Positions 34,877 to 46,302 are shown, counted from the stretch's first letter. The stretch: DNA of 64,000 bases from Alternaria dauci (GCF_042100115.1 NC_091272.1:3224001-3288000); one strand, 5' to 3'. Numbers and translations: made by a program. The notes: generated by a model from the sequence alone, not told the origin.

Positions 34877-36148
34877 TCAGCGATTCGCATCACTGTTGAA
34901 GTTGCTGATGAAAACAACCAGTACTGCACAATATGCTGCACTAGCTCCAAAGAGTTCGTGCCGCTTCGCCTTCGTCACAAGTGACATGGCTGCTGAGAAC
35001 AGAAGCGTGAAGACTACCAAAATACCAACAGCATCAAAAGTAGAGTTGCGATCACCGACTGAAGTCAGCTGGTACATAGCCACAACCGGCAAGACTAGTA
35101 AGACGAATATCATGATAGTGATGATCAGTCCAACAAGTTTCTCGATACGTGATTGCGAGTAGTAGAACGTGCACTTGTCACTGGTTTTTTCGCGAAGCTC
35201 CTTTGTTGCGAATATTTTCTGCGCATGTTAGACGCGGGGATGTGGTTTTGACAGTCTTCACCTACCTGAGTGAGACGACAGTGCACTCTACGAAGGCATG
35301 ATTCGACGAAGCCGTCGAAACCTGACCATTCGCGGCCATGCCGAAGAGACAAGAGGTCTTCTTTACGCCATATGAACTCTTCTTCCGAGTCGTTTGTCAG
35401 TGGTTTTGTGTTGTAGAACCACGTCCGAAAGTTTCGGTAATCACGCCTTGACGGACGTTGGAATGCGTTAAGATCGCGTGCTTTTGACAGTATCTCGTCT
35501 GCCACTGCGTCAATTGCAAAGCATTAAACCACCTTGTCGTGTCATACCGTAGTTCACGAGTTTACATCTGATCTCGTTGATGATGTGCGCACGCTTGCTG
35601 GCAGTCTTTGCTCTTTTGGCCTGTACAAGGTCTCCGCTCCGTGACCGCAATGGCTTCTCGTTGCCATTCTTGAAATCAATCAAGTCCATGTCTGTGAGAC
35701 CTTTCTCCAAACAACGGAGCTCGTCTTGAAGTTCCAAGATAACACGGGAGTGCAGGTAACTGAATCCACGGTATATCGACCAGCTCGGCTCACTGGATTG
35801 GAATGCTGCTTGTCGAGGATAACCCTGCGGATAAGCCTCTACTGCGGTGAACTTAGTTTTGTAGACAATAGATCAAACGACTCTTCACGTACACGGTATT
35901 GTTTTGGTCTCCGTAATCTCGCGTTCTATTTCTGCTGCCGTAGGCTTGGCGTGAGTAACGTCCTTACCCACCTGACAACGCGTAGAGTCATGCGGATCTG
36001 TTTCTTTCAGGGCCAATGTTGTTGCTCGACTATGGCTCTCGACGTTTACTTCGCTGTATCTTTGTGGACCTTGGACAATTCCCTTCTCCGCATCAGAAAT
36101 ATCAAAAGTGGGCGTGTTTGTTTGATGCATTGTGCGATCCGTACTCAT
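34877..36148 (-). CDS. DUF6594-type membrane protein
   Basis: Four exons, 36148-35893, 35841-35548, 35504-35266 and 35218-34877, encode 376 residues. Introns are 51, 43 and 47 bp; the second is short but leaves the frame intact. The N-terminal about 85 residues are polar. The domain begins with EAYPQGYPRQAAFQSSEPSW and YRGFSYLHSRVILELQDEL, the conserved opening of DUF6594: Tyr-Pro, then a long helix with LxxLQ-Glu-type repeats. The C terminus has three membrane helices (LVGLIITIMIFVLLVLPVV, AVGILVVFTLLFSAAM and FGASAAYCAVLVVFISNF), also typical of the family. These proteins are widespread and expanded in plant-associated ascomycetes, and their function is unknown. The gene is next to a small unknown gene and a caspase-like gene. 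Start at 36148 is the last ATG before the conserved part; the frame is open further upstream. Confidence 0.78.
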
Positions 36149-36401
36149 GAGAACGAAACGGCAGAAAGTGAGAGTCTCGTCATGTACACAGGAGAACTCT
36201 GGAACATTAAAACGAGAAAGCTCGAATAACTCGTATTGAGGAGGCAAGGCCATGCTCTTGTAGTAGGACCAACATGGAAGGCTGGGAATGCCAAGAGGTC
36301 GCAGCTTCGAGTTGGTAAGGCCGATGTGTGACACGTTACCCAACCACACATTCGTCGCTCTCGAGATCAGTTCCTGGGAATAGTTTGCCTTCTTCCCAAG
36401 G

Positions 36402-37160
36402 TCAATCGGTGTCGGGATCCTTCAACTCGTACATCCAACGACTGCCTACAAGTTTTGAACGAGTTACATAGAAAGTCTTGAAACGCGTGTTCCCTGAATC
36501 GGTGATCATCATCTTGACCGGATCATCATTCTCAAATCGTGGCTGCCGCTGGTCAAAAACATTAGTCTGAGCACTGTGCTTGTATGGAGACAACCCCTAC
36601 TCACAGTCTCAGGGGTATCACTAGTTTCCACCGTTGACTTGTTTCGCTCATTATCGGAAAGGTTTTTCTGTGCGAGGCAGAGGGCGACCGGTCAGTAGTA
36701 GGCCCATCCGCTGGCGATGAAGTGGGATCTGTGTGATCTCACCTGGTCTGGCATCGGGAAGATCTTATTCGCGGAGGAGCTGTGAGTAGACGAGCCTCTT
36801 CGCTTATTTGCTGCGTTAAAAATGCCTAAGGCCTCGAGGCGAATTAGCAGGCTCACTTGAGCCCTTTATCTGTTCAAGCTTCACAGCATGCTTCAGCCAA
36901 GCTGTAATTTCACTAGCTCCATAAACAAACGTACCGTACCGCATTAGGTTTTTAAGCCTCAACTCTGCGGATTGATCTGGCGGATGACCTAGTACACTAT
37001 CGTAGTAGAGCGTCGGGTTCTCTTCTGATTGGGATGAGTTCGTTTGTGGCGCCGTGTGCAGGACAAACGTCAGGGGCCGAGAGCCAACCAAAAAGAAGGC
37101 ACGAACTGCGCAGGCGATCAGGCAAACAGCCCTTGGTCGCTTGTGATAGAAGGACACCAA
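36402..37160 (-). CDS. hypothetical multi-exon protein, 5' end unresolved
   Basis: Four joinable exons are visible: the first ending at 36857, then 36810-36743, 36667-36605 and 36548-36402. Introns of 46, 75 and 56 bp have good ends, and the frame runs through to TGA at 36402. The first exon is open upstream to near 37230 but contains no ATG in frame, so the true start or an extra exon is missing (37160 is only a TTG). The N-terminal part has a hydrophobic stretch (AVCLIACAVRAFFLVG) that could be a membrane anchor. The middle is Ser/Lys-rich, and a C-terminal module (KMMITDSGNTRFKTFYVTR, SRWMYELKD) looks like a small beta domain. I do not recognise the family. The gene is divergent from the caspase-like gene, with only about 130 bp between them. 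Confidence 0.4.
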
Positions 37161-37295
37161 ACCTATACGATTCTGACAGCATAGCCGCAGGGTGGACGAT
37201 TGCTGTGGGATTGCACAGCCTGTCGTGAGACTTCAAAAACAGGGCCTATCCCCAAATGGCCGCCCTGTATACTTCAGGTCACACAGTCGTTCGCC

Positions 37296-38847
37296 ATGCC
37301 AAATCACCAAAAGTCAGCTACCAAAACGGGGCAGCAAGGCGACTCAGCAATCTCCCGTAGTTCTTCTCCTGCGAAGGTGTCTCGAAAGAATACATACGTC
37401 ACACCAGATGATGCTGCCGCCGCACAGGCCGCCAGAAAGGAAGAAGAAATTATGGAGTGGAAACGAGACGCCGTGAGACAGACCATATTCCAGGCAGCCT
37501 CGGACGAGGCTTTGAAAATCCCCCTCGGCTACCTAAAAGTTGCGGTAAAGATCATCCGATGGGACGAAAGTATAGACGAATTCAAGGGCCATACTGCGGA
37601 GGTCAGTACATCGTACCATAATTTAGTAGCGGTCATGTTCTTACTCTTGATTCCAGATTGAGCGGCTGCAGTCGATATTCGTGAACCAGTTCGGCTATGA
37701 GTGCTCCGTACACGCAATCGAGGATAGCAAACGCCCACAGCTCGACATCAACAAGGCGATAATGGATTATGTTCATAAACATGATGACCGACATAATTTA
37801 CTGATCATCTACTACACGGGCCACGGCTCCATAAACAATGAAGGTAGATTTCTGGAGCTGTCGGCAAATGAAGACCCTTCACATATCAGAGCGTCCCGAC
37901 GACACATGGCGAGAGCAAGCTGGTCCAAAGCGGAATTGCCAATTCTGGACGATATGGAGGGCGATGCACTTGTCATATTGGATTGTTGTATGGCGAGTGT
38001 AGCAGCCACCAAGTGCCAAAACGTAGGGTCACGGACCTACCAGTTGTTAGCAGCGTCAGCAGCAGAATCTTTTACGTCTGGTCCAGGGCCGAACTCTTTC
38101 ACGACCGCGCTCTGCAACTCTATGGAAGAATTGCTAGCCGAGAAGGGAGGGCCTTTTCTGCTGACACAGCTCTGCGAAAAAATTAACGAGAAACGAACGA
38201 CGCAACCATGTCTATCATGGGATCGACTGCGAAGCTACAAACGAACCGTGCAACTTGGGCCTCTGCACCAGCATCAGACCCAGGAACGTAAAGCTGCGTT
38301 CCAAAAGGATGCTCTCGAGAGGGCGTCAATCAATCTTCGACTGTCGCTGAAGGTCGAAGATCTCAATGAGGACCAGATCAGATATGTTGCACAAGAGATA
38401 CCTCGCATATGCCGCGAGGCAAAGGTGGATCTTCAACGTGTATACTGGGAAGGAATGACAACTAAAAGGCGAGCTACGAGCAGTATCATAGAAGCCGATA
38501 GCGACGACGCCATCAAAGTGCCAATAGATGGCCGTGATGAGGGTGCGATAGGGCGTACTCGTCCGATGGTAATTGAAGCTGCTGTACACATCAACAGAGC
38601 CCACAGATTCCGAAATGCCTTTAAGAGGATGCAGGACAATCGTCGACCAACCTGTGAAGATGAGAATGGAGCCTTCCAGCTCTTTGCCAGAACACTGATG
38701 ACAGGTTCTATGGCTCTGGCGTTTGCGTTGGTGGGCGCATTGATTTTTATAGAGACAAGGGAAAGATGCATCTTGTTCGGAGCTGGTGTGGCTATGATGG
38801 TGGCATATCAGATGCAGCAGCTTGAACAGACTCTACAGGGGGAGTGA
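37296..38847 (+). CDS. caspase-like (peptidase C14) protein with C-terminal membrane helices
   Basis: Two exons, 37296-37601 and 37657-38847, joined across a 55-bp intron, encode 498 residues. After a polar N-terminal stretch, the caspase-type p20 fold starts around residue 75 (a strand ending LKVAVKIIRW). The catalytic dyad is visible: His at about 158 in IYYTGHGS and Cys at about 213 in VILDCCMAS. TSGPGPNSFTTAL fits the later p10-side strand. A long charged linker leads to two adjacent hydrophobic helices near residues 450-490 (MTGSMALAFALVGALIFIE and CILFGAGVAMMVAYQ). Fungal caspase-fold proteases cleave after Arg/Lys in metacaspases or serve in cell-death pathways. This one lacks the usual Pro/Gln-rich metacaspase prodomain and instead ends in a membrane anchor. 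Its substrate and trigger are unknown. Confidence 0.82.
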
Positions 38848-39252
38848 TGACGTCGTGGTTCCCGCTGATCACAGTTACAATGTGGGCATGCCTAGATGGG
38901 CGGGAGATGATTGGCATTTCGGTTGTTTTCTTCGGTTGCAGAGTTTGTTCGTTTTGCACCGGATGTTTTTCTGGCCCTCTCAACAGTGGCATTATTAAAA
39001 CCCCCCTTTGTTCTGCAATAGAAATAGAGCCCAATGTCAGATACGAATACAGGAAGAACGTGCCCAGCTATTCGTGCATGCGCGTGAACAAGAAGCGGAG
39101 TGGACACGACGCGTGACCTCGTGATAGAACACTAGCCTGATTGGGACAGCTCCGCGCTATCTCCGCATCACCGCGTCAACCACCGATAGGCCTCCAGGCC
39201 ACACCTTATCGTACCAAGGTAGCTCTCAATACCGTCCTCAGTTCCATCAAAC
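38848..39252. other. intergenic, LAP1 promoter region
   Basis: 405 bp between the caspase-like gene and the aminopeptidase, both on the plus strand. No gene. It should contain the LAP1 promoter. Confidence 0.45.
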
Positions 39253-40496
39253 ATGAAGTCAACCACACTATTGCTACCACTTTATACTGCAGCCCTTGCT
39301 GCTGCGGTATCACATCCCAAGGACCCCCAGGTTGTCCTGCAAGAGCCGCAGCTTACTATCGTCGAGCCGGATGAGTATCTGATCGAGCTGTCACCTGGCG
39401 AGACAAGATGGGTCACCGAGGATGAGAAGTGGGAGCTGCGTAAGGTACGGAGAAGCACCCGACATCGAGAGCTGTTCGCATGATGTGCGTTTCGAGGCTT
39501 GCCGCTGACATGGTCCAGCAAAACATCAACTTCTTCGACATTACGCACAACAAAGAGCTCGGCACGCTCAACCGTCAGTTCAAGACTGAGAGCGTAAAGT
39601 TTCCCGAAAAGCCCATATACAATGAAACCATTGCTCCGCTCCTCAAGAAGCTGGAGAAGGACAACATGCGCGAGCATCTCGAGACCTTTACCTCATTCCA
39701 CACCCGATACTACAAATCCAAATACGGCGTGGAGAGCTCGGCATGGCTTCTTGGACAGGTCAACAAGACTCTCGCCGATGCAGGCGCTGTCAAAGCCTCG
39801 GTGAAGGCATTCCCCCACCCCTGGGGCCAGTCCTCTATTATTGCCACCATCCCTGGCAAGAGCGACAAGACGATTGTCATTGGCGCTCATCAAGACAGCA
39901 TCAACCTCTTCTTTCCATCTCTCCTGGCCGCCCCAGGAGCCGACGACGACGGCAGCGGTACCGTTACCATCCTCGAAGCACTACGCGTACTCCTCAAGTC
40001 GGAGGAGATCCTCAAGGGTGAGGCTGACAACACAATCGAGTTTCACTGGTATTCTGCCGAAGAGGGAGGTCTCTTGGGATCGCAGGCCATTTTCCAGTCT
40101 TACGAGAAGGAGGATCGCAAAGTCAAGGCTATGCTTCAGCAGGACATGACGGGCTATGTTCAGAAGACGCTCGATGCCGGCGAGCCAGAGTCTGTTGGTG
40201 TCATTACCGACTTTGTTGACCCTGGCCTTACCGAGTTCATCAAGCAGATCATTACCGTCTACTGCGGCATTCCGTATGTTCTGACCAAGTGCGGTTACGC
40301 CTGTTCCGATCATGCCAGCGCATCCAAGGCCGGCTACCCGTCAGCTTTCGTCATTGAGTCAGACTTCAAGTACAGCGACAACAAGATTCACACAACCGAA
40401 GACAAGATTGAGTATCTAAGCTTCGACCACATGCTTCAGCATGCGCGCATGACGCTTGCTCTGGCATACGAACTTGCTTTTGCAAAGTTCGAGTAG
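39253..40496 (+). CDS. LAP1: secreted leucine aminopeptidase, M28 family
   Basis: Two exons, 39253-39444 and 39519-40496, with a 74-bp phase-0 intron, give 389 residues. A signal peptide ([20 protein letters not shown]) precedes an about 60-residue propeptide. The M28E catalytic domain shows every zinc-ligand block: IGAHQDSIN (His), [11 protein letters not shown] (bridging Asp), [12 protein letters not shown] (general-base Glu and ligand Glu), QQDMTGY (Asp) and [12 protein letters not shown] (His). [20 protein letters not shown] includes a conserved disulfide. The family removes N-terminal amino acids, preferring Leu, from peptides outside the cell. Length and propeptide fit fungal Lap1. One potential N-glycosylation site, NKT, is visible. 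Confidence 0.93.
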
Positions 40497-40828
40497 CGTC
40501 GGACAAGATGGAAGAAAGACATTTCTGCACAGTCGACATGAATAGTTTGTTGTAAGCCGGTGATGCTATAGTTATGAATGAACTTGATGAACGATGCTCA
40601 GAGAATGTCAAACTTCCTAAGCACATGTGACGTATACATACTTCTTCCACTCTATATCGCAGAACTTGTAGAAAAGATTGATTCAAATGATAAATGTGCT
40701 GGTAGAAGACGCAAGCACAACACTGTTGAAAGACACTATGATAAATCGCGGTAAAGGTGTGTAGAAAAGATTCATGTGCTGGCGCAATGCCCCAGTCATG
40801 GCCGTATATTCCTTCCAGAGCTTCCCCC
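40497..40828. other. convergent intergenic gap
   Basis: Between the 3' ends of LAP1 and the cysteine-motif gene. Nothing recognised. Confidence 0.4.
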
Positions 40829-42293
40829 TCAATATCCCTCCCTCTCTACATCAGACAACTCGTAATCGTCCGAGTACTCATCCTCGTCAGCAGACTCATC
40901 CTCATCAGAGTCCTCATTGTCGTTGTTAAAGTTGTAATCCCCCCATATAGCATTAGGTTTACACTCTGGACACTGGCAAACCCCTCTCTCATGCCGCAGA
41001 GTCCCGGTTGACAGGTATTCACGTTGCCAATCGTGATGCGGCTCCTGCCTCTGCGTATTATACATCATGATGTCAGTGTCTCTTTCTCTCTGTTCAATTA
41101 TCTCTTCTTGTGTGAGATAAATGTCGATCTCTGGGTCAAAACCGGGTTTGTTCTCATCACGGTACAAACGGTGAATGTTCGCGATGACGGGTTGCTGGTA
41201 CGTGTGGTTAGCGAAGTAAAAGAAGTGAATCGGGGAAGCCGAACCGCGTCAAGAAAGGCTACAGCCTTTGGTTTCCACTCCTCCTCAGGCTGCAATACGG
41301 CGTCTACAATGTCGTAGCTCACCCTCGTACTCCCATATTCCTGCTTGTCGTACCAGAAAGTGGCTTTTACGACCGCACCTTCTGCCTTCATCACCCTTAC
41401 CGGCTCTCGCAATGCATCAAAGACCTCTCTCCAGTGATTGATCCGGACGTACTTCTGGCGGACCTTGATTACGAGCTGAAATCCCTCTTTCTGTTGAATT
41501 CTCAGAAGAGGCTTCGTCACGACTTCCCGGCGGTGCTCTGCACTCTGAATTTCATCATACTTTGAGCGCAGGATCCTATTCGGAGGCGCTTTTCCATCTT
41601 CCGGTCGAACAAAGTCGCTCACCCTCGTGTCGATCTCCAGCTTCCTCAAGACTTGAGCCGGGTCAAGTCCGACGTTGAAAGCGTCCTTGCAGATGATTTC
41701 CTCTACCCTAGTGGGTTGGTGGACCACAAGTAGGTCCTTCTCATGATAAGTCACTGCAGCCGTATACCAAGACTCCACTAGCTCTCTTGTCATTTCCGTT
41801 CCAACTAGAGGGGCTCGCAGATAGTACGGAAGTGACATATGAAACCGGCAATGCAGTGCTGAGGGGTCGACGCACATGAGACACGTTGACTGAATGGTGC
41901 TCCACATGCGGCCGCGGTGCTGCTCCATTTCTTCACCATCCCAGATCCATGCACAAATCAGATCCCGGATTTCGCGAGAGATTTTTTCTTGCATCATTTC
42001 GAACATCGTCACATTATAGGCCAGGAATACGGGGCCCGCCCTTGGGTGAAAAAGTCTGGTGACAGAGTTAATGGTTGCTCGACTAAACGACAGTAGGTAT
42101 CTGCATGTACATTTCGGGTTTGACGGGGACGCGATGCAAGAACCAGGGTGGATGTTTCCAATACACTTAGTGCAATGCGTGCCTGTACACTGCGATCAAC
42201 TTTTGGGTGGAGTTGCTGTAAGAGGTATCAGCTTCTTGTGATGGTTGCCAGCTAATCGCGATGCTTACGAAAGACCTTCGGCTGTCTGGCCAT
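40829..42293 (-). CDS. unknown protein with clustered Cys motifs and acidic C terminus
   Basis: A three-exon model, 42293-42269, 42182-41245 and 41194-40829, encodes 442 residues. Exon 1 adds only MARQPKVF and is the least certain part. Near the N terminus, CTKCIGNIHPGSC followed after ten residues by CTC looks like a metal-binding cluster. The middle is a charged, helical region with Arg-, Trp- and Tyr-rich stretches and no recognisable domain. The C-terminal part carries a second cysteine pair set, CQCPEC, then a run of Asp/Glu/Ser (DEDESADEDEYSDD). Intron 2 uses a GTTCGG donor with a CTAAC branch site. It could be a lineage-specific nuclear protein, but I do not recognise the family. A shorter version starting at the ATG at 42012 is possible. 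Confidence 0.55.
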
Positions 42294-43080
42294 CTTGGGC
42301 TGTGACGGTAGATGCCATGTTGCTGATTCTGTAAGACTGATGAATAGGAATGGAAACGTGTCTGGAGGCTGCCAGGTCTGGTGTTTATCTGGGAAGCTAG
42401 AGCGCCAAGACCATCCTTTGTGATCAGCTTTGGAGGTACCCAACCTTGGAAGGTTCCGTTCTGATGCGACAGCAGAAACCCCCTGCCAATCGGATTCAGA
42501 GTCCGGCCCAGAGTCGTCAGATTCCACCGATACCCACTGTATCACGGTGACCGTCCAGATCTCCAACGAAACACAATCAGAGCCATTATAATCATACCCA
42601 GCCCCAAAGCATAAAACCAATGTCCGTTGTCATACAAACCTTACGCCTCGGCAGCCACAAAGGTAATGTCTCTAGTCTCATACAGGATCCCTGCAGCAAA
42701 ATCGGGGGTTTGCCGGGTACAGGAAAGAATACAAGGATATTCGCGTGATATTATCAACAAAGTACCGGCACTTCCGATGCATCGTTCCCGCAGACAATCG
42801 TTTTGTCTGTTAATCCACAGGTCCTCTACACGTCACTTGTAACATTTGGTGGTCCTTGCAGAACAATCCTAGCTGGGGTAGCAAAACCAACACGATTAGC
42901 TGTCGAGCAAGATGTCAACAAGCGGCATATATGATTCAATGATAACGACCCAGCCATCTATATGCAGATGCAAGATGCGAGTACAGACTCATGCCAAGCG
43001 TTGTATATGAGTAAAGCAGACCGAACAAGCGAGTGTAGAGGATGCGAGAGATGACGAGACAAGGCTGAGGCCATAGAAAA
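42294..43080. other. intergenic, nothing recognised
   Basis: 787 bp. A frame at 42252-42620 is open but overlaps exon 1 of the previous gene and has no domain. No repeat or RNA identified. Confidence 0.45.
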
Positions 43081-44220
43081 CTAGACTAAACCATAGAGTG
43101 GTCGCGGCAAAGAGCTACAGACCTGGCTGCCGTTGTTCCCTGCCTTGAGCTTGGCGCCCTTCAAGCCAACGTATGCTTCACGCCTGGCTGGGTTGCCGAC
43201 AGTGACACTCCACGTCTTCAAGCCATAGTAGACACCAATGTGATGTACGAGCCAGCGTCCAAAGCTGCCGCCAACGTCCTCCTCGGGTGTTTCAAAGAGC
43301 ATGAGCTCTTTCTTGACAGCTTCAGCCTCTGTAGGCGAGCGAAGATCGTTCATCTGTCCGTTCCTTCCAACGAAGACGATCTCGTCGTCCTCGCTGTCTG
43401 GATCGGCAGGTAAGCCATCTTGCTCTGCCTTGCGCTCCTTCTCCTCGTAGGCGACAACAAACTTTCGTACCTCGCCCTCGAGGTCCATGAGAAGACCCTT
43501 GGCGCCGCGCGATCGCTTGAGCTTCTCGCGCAGTTCCTTGGGCACAACACCGGGAGTTGTGGGCTTGTTGGCTACGGTCTTGGTCGCGGCCTTTTGGGCG
43601 ACTGCAGCGGTCTTGCGTTCGTTGGACTGACGCTTGAGGCCGGCATCCCAGAGAGGAGCAAGATAGTAGGGCACGTTTTTGGCCGTGTAGGTAGGATGAA
43701 CTTCCCAGTCCTTTGGCAGTGGAGGCTCGGCGTAGGGGTTGTTCAGGAGACGGTCTGTCTAAAAATCAATGGACGCGTACTTTGAAGAATAAATTACTCG
43801 CAGTGCAGGTGATGACCACAGAGCCGTGTTGTAATGCGCAAAGTGTCATTGAGAGAGGGGAGGGGGCGCCCTCGACGTACCATTCTCCCAGCGTTGCCTG
43901 CGCCTAGACCCCTCCTTGCCCTTCAGCACAGCTTCACGCCTCTTCAAGCTGTCGCGGCGAAGTGGTTCTTTGCGGCGGTAGTAGCCGCCCTCCTTTGCAG
44001 CTGCTGAAGCACGTACAGGATGTGCGGCAGCAGCAGGCGCATCGTGTTCATCGAGCGGGATGGCAAGCGTAACCGAGGTACCCTGAAGCGCATCCCCAGG
44101 GGCAGATATGGCCACAGAACTGAGCGCAACAGTCGCCTGCTCGGTCCACGCTTCAATATCGATGGGTTGAGGTGGGGCGGTTGCCTGCTGGGGGCTTGAG
44201 GGAATATCACCGACGGCCAT
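43081..44220 (-). CDS. R3H-domain protein with R3H-associated N-terminal region
   Basis: Two exons, 44220-43881 and 43754-43081, with a 126-bp intron, encode 337 residues. The R3H-associated N-terminal region is seen across the junction: RRDSLKRREAVLKGKEGSR, WENDRLLNNPYAEPPLPKD, then YLAPLWDAGL. The central part is charged, with an acidic DPDSEDDEIVFVG segment. The R3H module lies near the C terminus (SFGRWLVHHIGVYYGLKTWS, then ARREAYVGLK). R3H domains bind single-stranded nucleic acids. The paired arrangement is conserved among fungi, and the role is likely RNA- or DNA-related in the nucleus or cytosol. The specific function is unknown. Confidence 0.85.
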
Positions 44221-44722
44221 TGTGGTGGCGTGGAGGGTGCGAACTACAAGAAGAGTTGTATAGGTGGAGTCCAAGAAAGAGGAATGCTAGTAGATTCAAC
44301 AAGGAAGATGTCTGAACAGAGGACAAGGAGACAGAAGCTCTACTACACACCGAAGATATGTTCAGGGACAGATGGCGATAAAGGCCGCGGCGCGATAGGA
44401 GAGTCATTAGGTCATGGTCGCAGTTCGCGTCGTGCTCGCAAGCCAATCAAGCAGCAAACGTGGGGCAAGCCACACATCATGGAGTGAGACAGCGAGAGTC
44501 ACACGTCTATGACTGTACGCGCACTCAACGTTGTGTTGGTTCAAGGCCAAAAAGGTGATGAGATAGTTATTGACAGTCGTGGTTCCTTCATGTGCTGTGC
44601 AAGCTAATTACGAAGCGCACGCAGCAGGTCTGCCATGTGCCATGTGCCATCCGTCACCTTCCGCTCCTGCAGCTTCTCTATCAACGCAACATCAGCGGCT
44701 CAACACAAAATGTTGTAATAAA
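44221..44722. other. intergenic, promoter of the R3H gene
   Basis: About 500 bp between the R3H gene start and the F-box-like gene's 3' end. Nothing recognised. Confidence 0.4.
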
Positions 44723-45719
44723 TTAGCAATACCCGTCTGTCGCATAGAGCTTGTCAATATCAGGTGGAGTAGTGATTTCGTTGCGCTCGGCAAACTCCTT
44801 CCAGTTCAGTGTAGGTTGATGCCATTTGCGGGTCGATGCCAAGTGCTTCTTCCGCTGCTTGCTAGGCTTGATTTCCACAAGCGGCCAATCTACCTCCTCA
44901 ACGCCTCCGCCTCCACCTTGTATCGATAGTTGTAGACACTTGGCGTACCACTCCGGCAACCCAATGATTTTCACGTCCTTGATACCGCGAAGGTATGCTA
45001 GGCTCTCAAGGCCGAACATGAATTTCTCCGTGTCCTTTGGGATACCGGGATGTGCCATGCATTTGGGAGCCTTCGCGCAGATAGACCGTGGCTTGTTCGA
45101 GACAAGATGGAAATCAACCTCCAGGTCTTCCAATAGAGACTTCTGGTTGCTGTCATCTGCATGCTCTTTCAGAATTTCGACAAGGTACTCGAGTCGTGAC
45201 CGCTGACGCTTGACAGCCCAATGGCTGTCGACTTCAGGAACTACTTCAATATGGATAATTCGTAGATTCCGTAACAAAGGGAGTCGGTCAGGATGACCAA
45301 AAGGCCCGAAGACGAAAGGACTCCGTATCGACTTTGGCCATATGCTTTGTCCGTGGACAGTGAACTTGTAGCGATTCATTCCATACAGAACCGCTGAGGC
45401 AGTTAATAAGAGTAGATACATACCATGGGGAAGACTTACATAACGCCTCATTCGAAATAAATTTGCTGACCCGGAATAGCTGCGTCTCAACCGTGATATG
45501 GTTCCAGCGACGCAATGTCGTGTTTCTATAAGAGGGATTCTCTCCTATCTTACAAGGAGCGTCTTCGCCCTTCGAGGTGCCATATGTGATCCAGTTAGGC
45601 TCGCCACTGTTCAAGAAACCATTACGCTCGAATGTAATGACCATATCGTGTGGAATCAAGAAAGAGTACACATGGTATCGGAGCTCCGCTGGAAGATCGA
45701 GAAGGCGGCAGTCTGTCAT
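44723..45719 (-). CDS. F-box-like fungal protein
   Basis: Two exons, 45719-45440 and 45393-44723, with a 46-bp intron (TAACTG branch-like site), encode 316 residues. The N terminus, CRLLDLPAELRYHVYSFLIP, has the LxxLPxELRxxIYxF pattern of the F-box-like modules common in ascomycete orphan proteins. The rest is a helix-and-strand body without a defined domain. It includes NLRIIHIEVVPEVDSHW and LEDLEVDFHLV, which could be degenerate leucine-rich repeats, and a Gly-rich turn (SIQGGGGGVEEVDWP). Such proteins may act as substrate adaptors of SCF ubiquitin ligases, but most are uncharacterised. The ATG at 45719 lies just before the motif; the frame upstream only offers TTG. Confidence 0.65.
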
Positions 45720-46302
45720 CTTTTCGCAGGTAAGGTGGTTCAACCGATGTTGAACTTGTAAGTGGTGTCTCGGTGGTGAGTATTACCGGATGGGTGAACA
45801 CGATTAGTTCGGCAGACGAGGTGGGCAGGACTACATAGGAAAGCCCCGTGCGCCAAGATCATGTGCTCTACGTAGGCAGCAACGAACCTGTAATTTTGTA
45901 TCGAGGTGAGCTGATTCGGCTAGTGAACAATTGAAAGGAGATTTCTTTAAACGCAGGAGCCAGAAAGGGTAGCTTAAGTAAGGCGGCAGCAGACATGAGA
46001 GATCTGGAAGTCTGCGTGGTGCTGGGGCGTAGTTGCAGCTGCATCGCCAAGCTAGGCTACAGCATTTCCAAAGCAGTGTTCCACTCAACGTCAGGCAGGT
46101 GCGGTCACACATGGGTAAATGAGGTCAACTACAGAGGAAGGATTTCAAACCTATCTGCATTGTGCATGAGTTCGTAGAAGAGACAACTAGTCTGTGCTAC
46201 TAGCACCCGTAAATGTACTATCCGTAGTATCGCAAGGCTTGAACGCGCAGGTCATAGCTGGTGGCCAGGCATTGAGTGCAGATGCAGTCCGGCAAAAGGC
46301 TT
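45720..46302. other. intergenic, nothing recognised
   Basis: 583 bp upstream of the F-box-like gene and downstream of the HIT gene. Frames here have no coding character. Confidence 0.4.
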
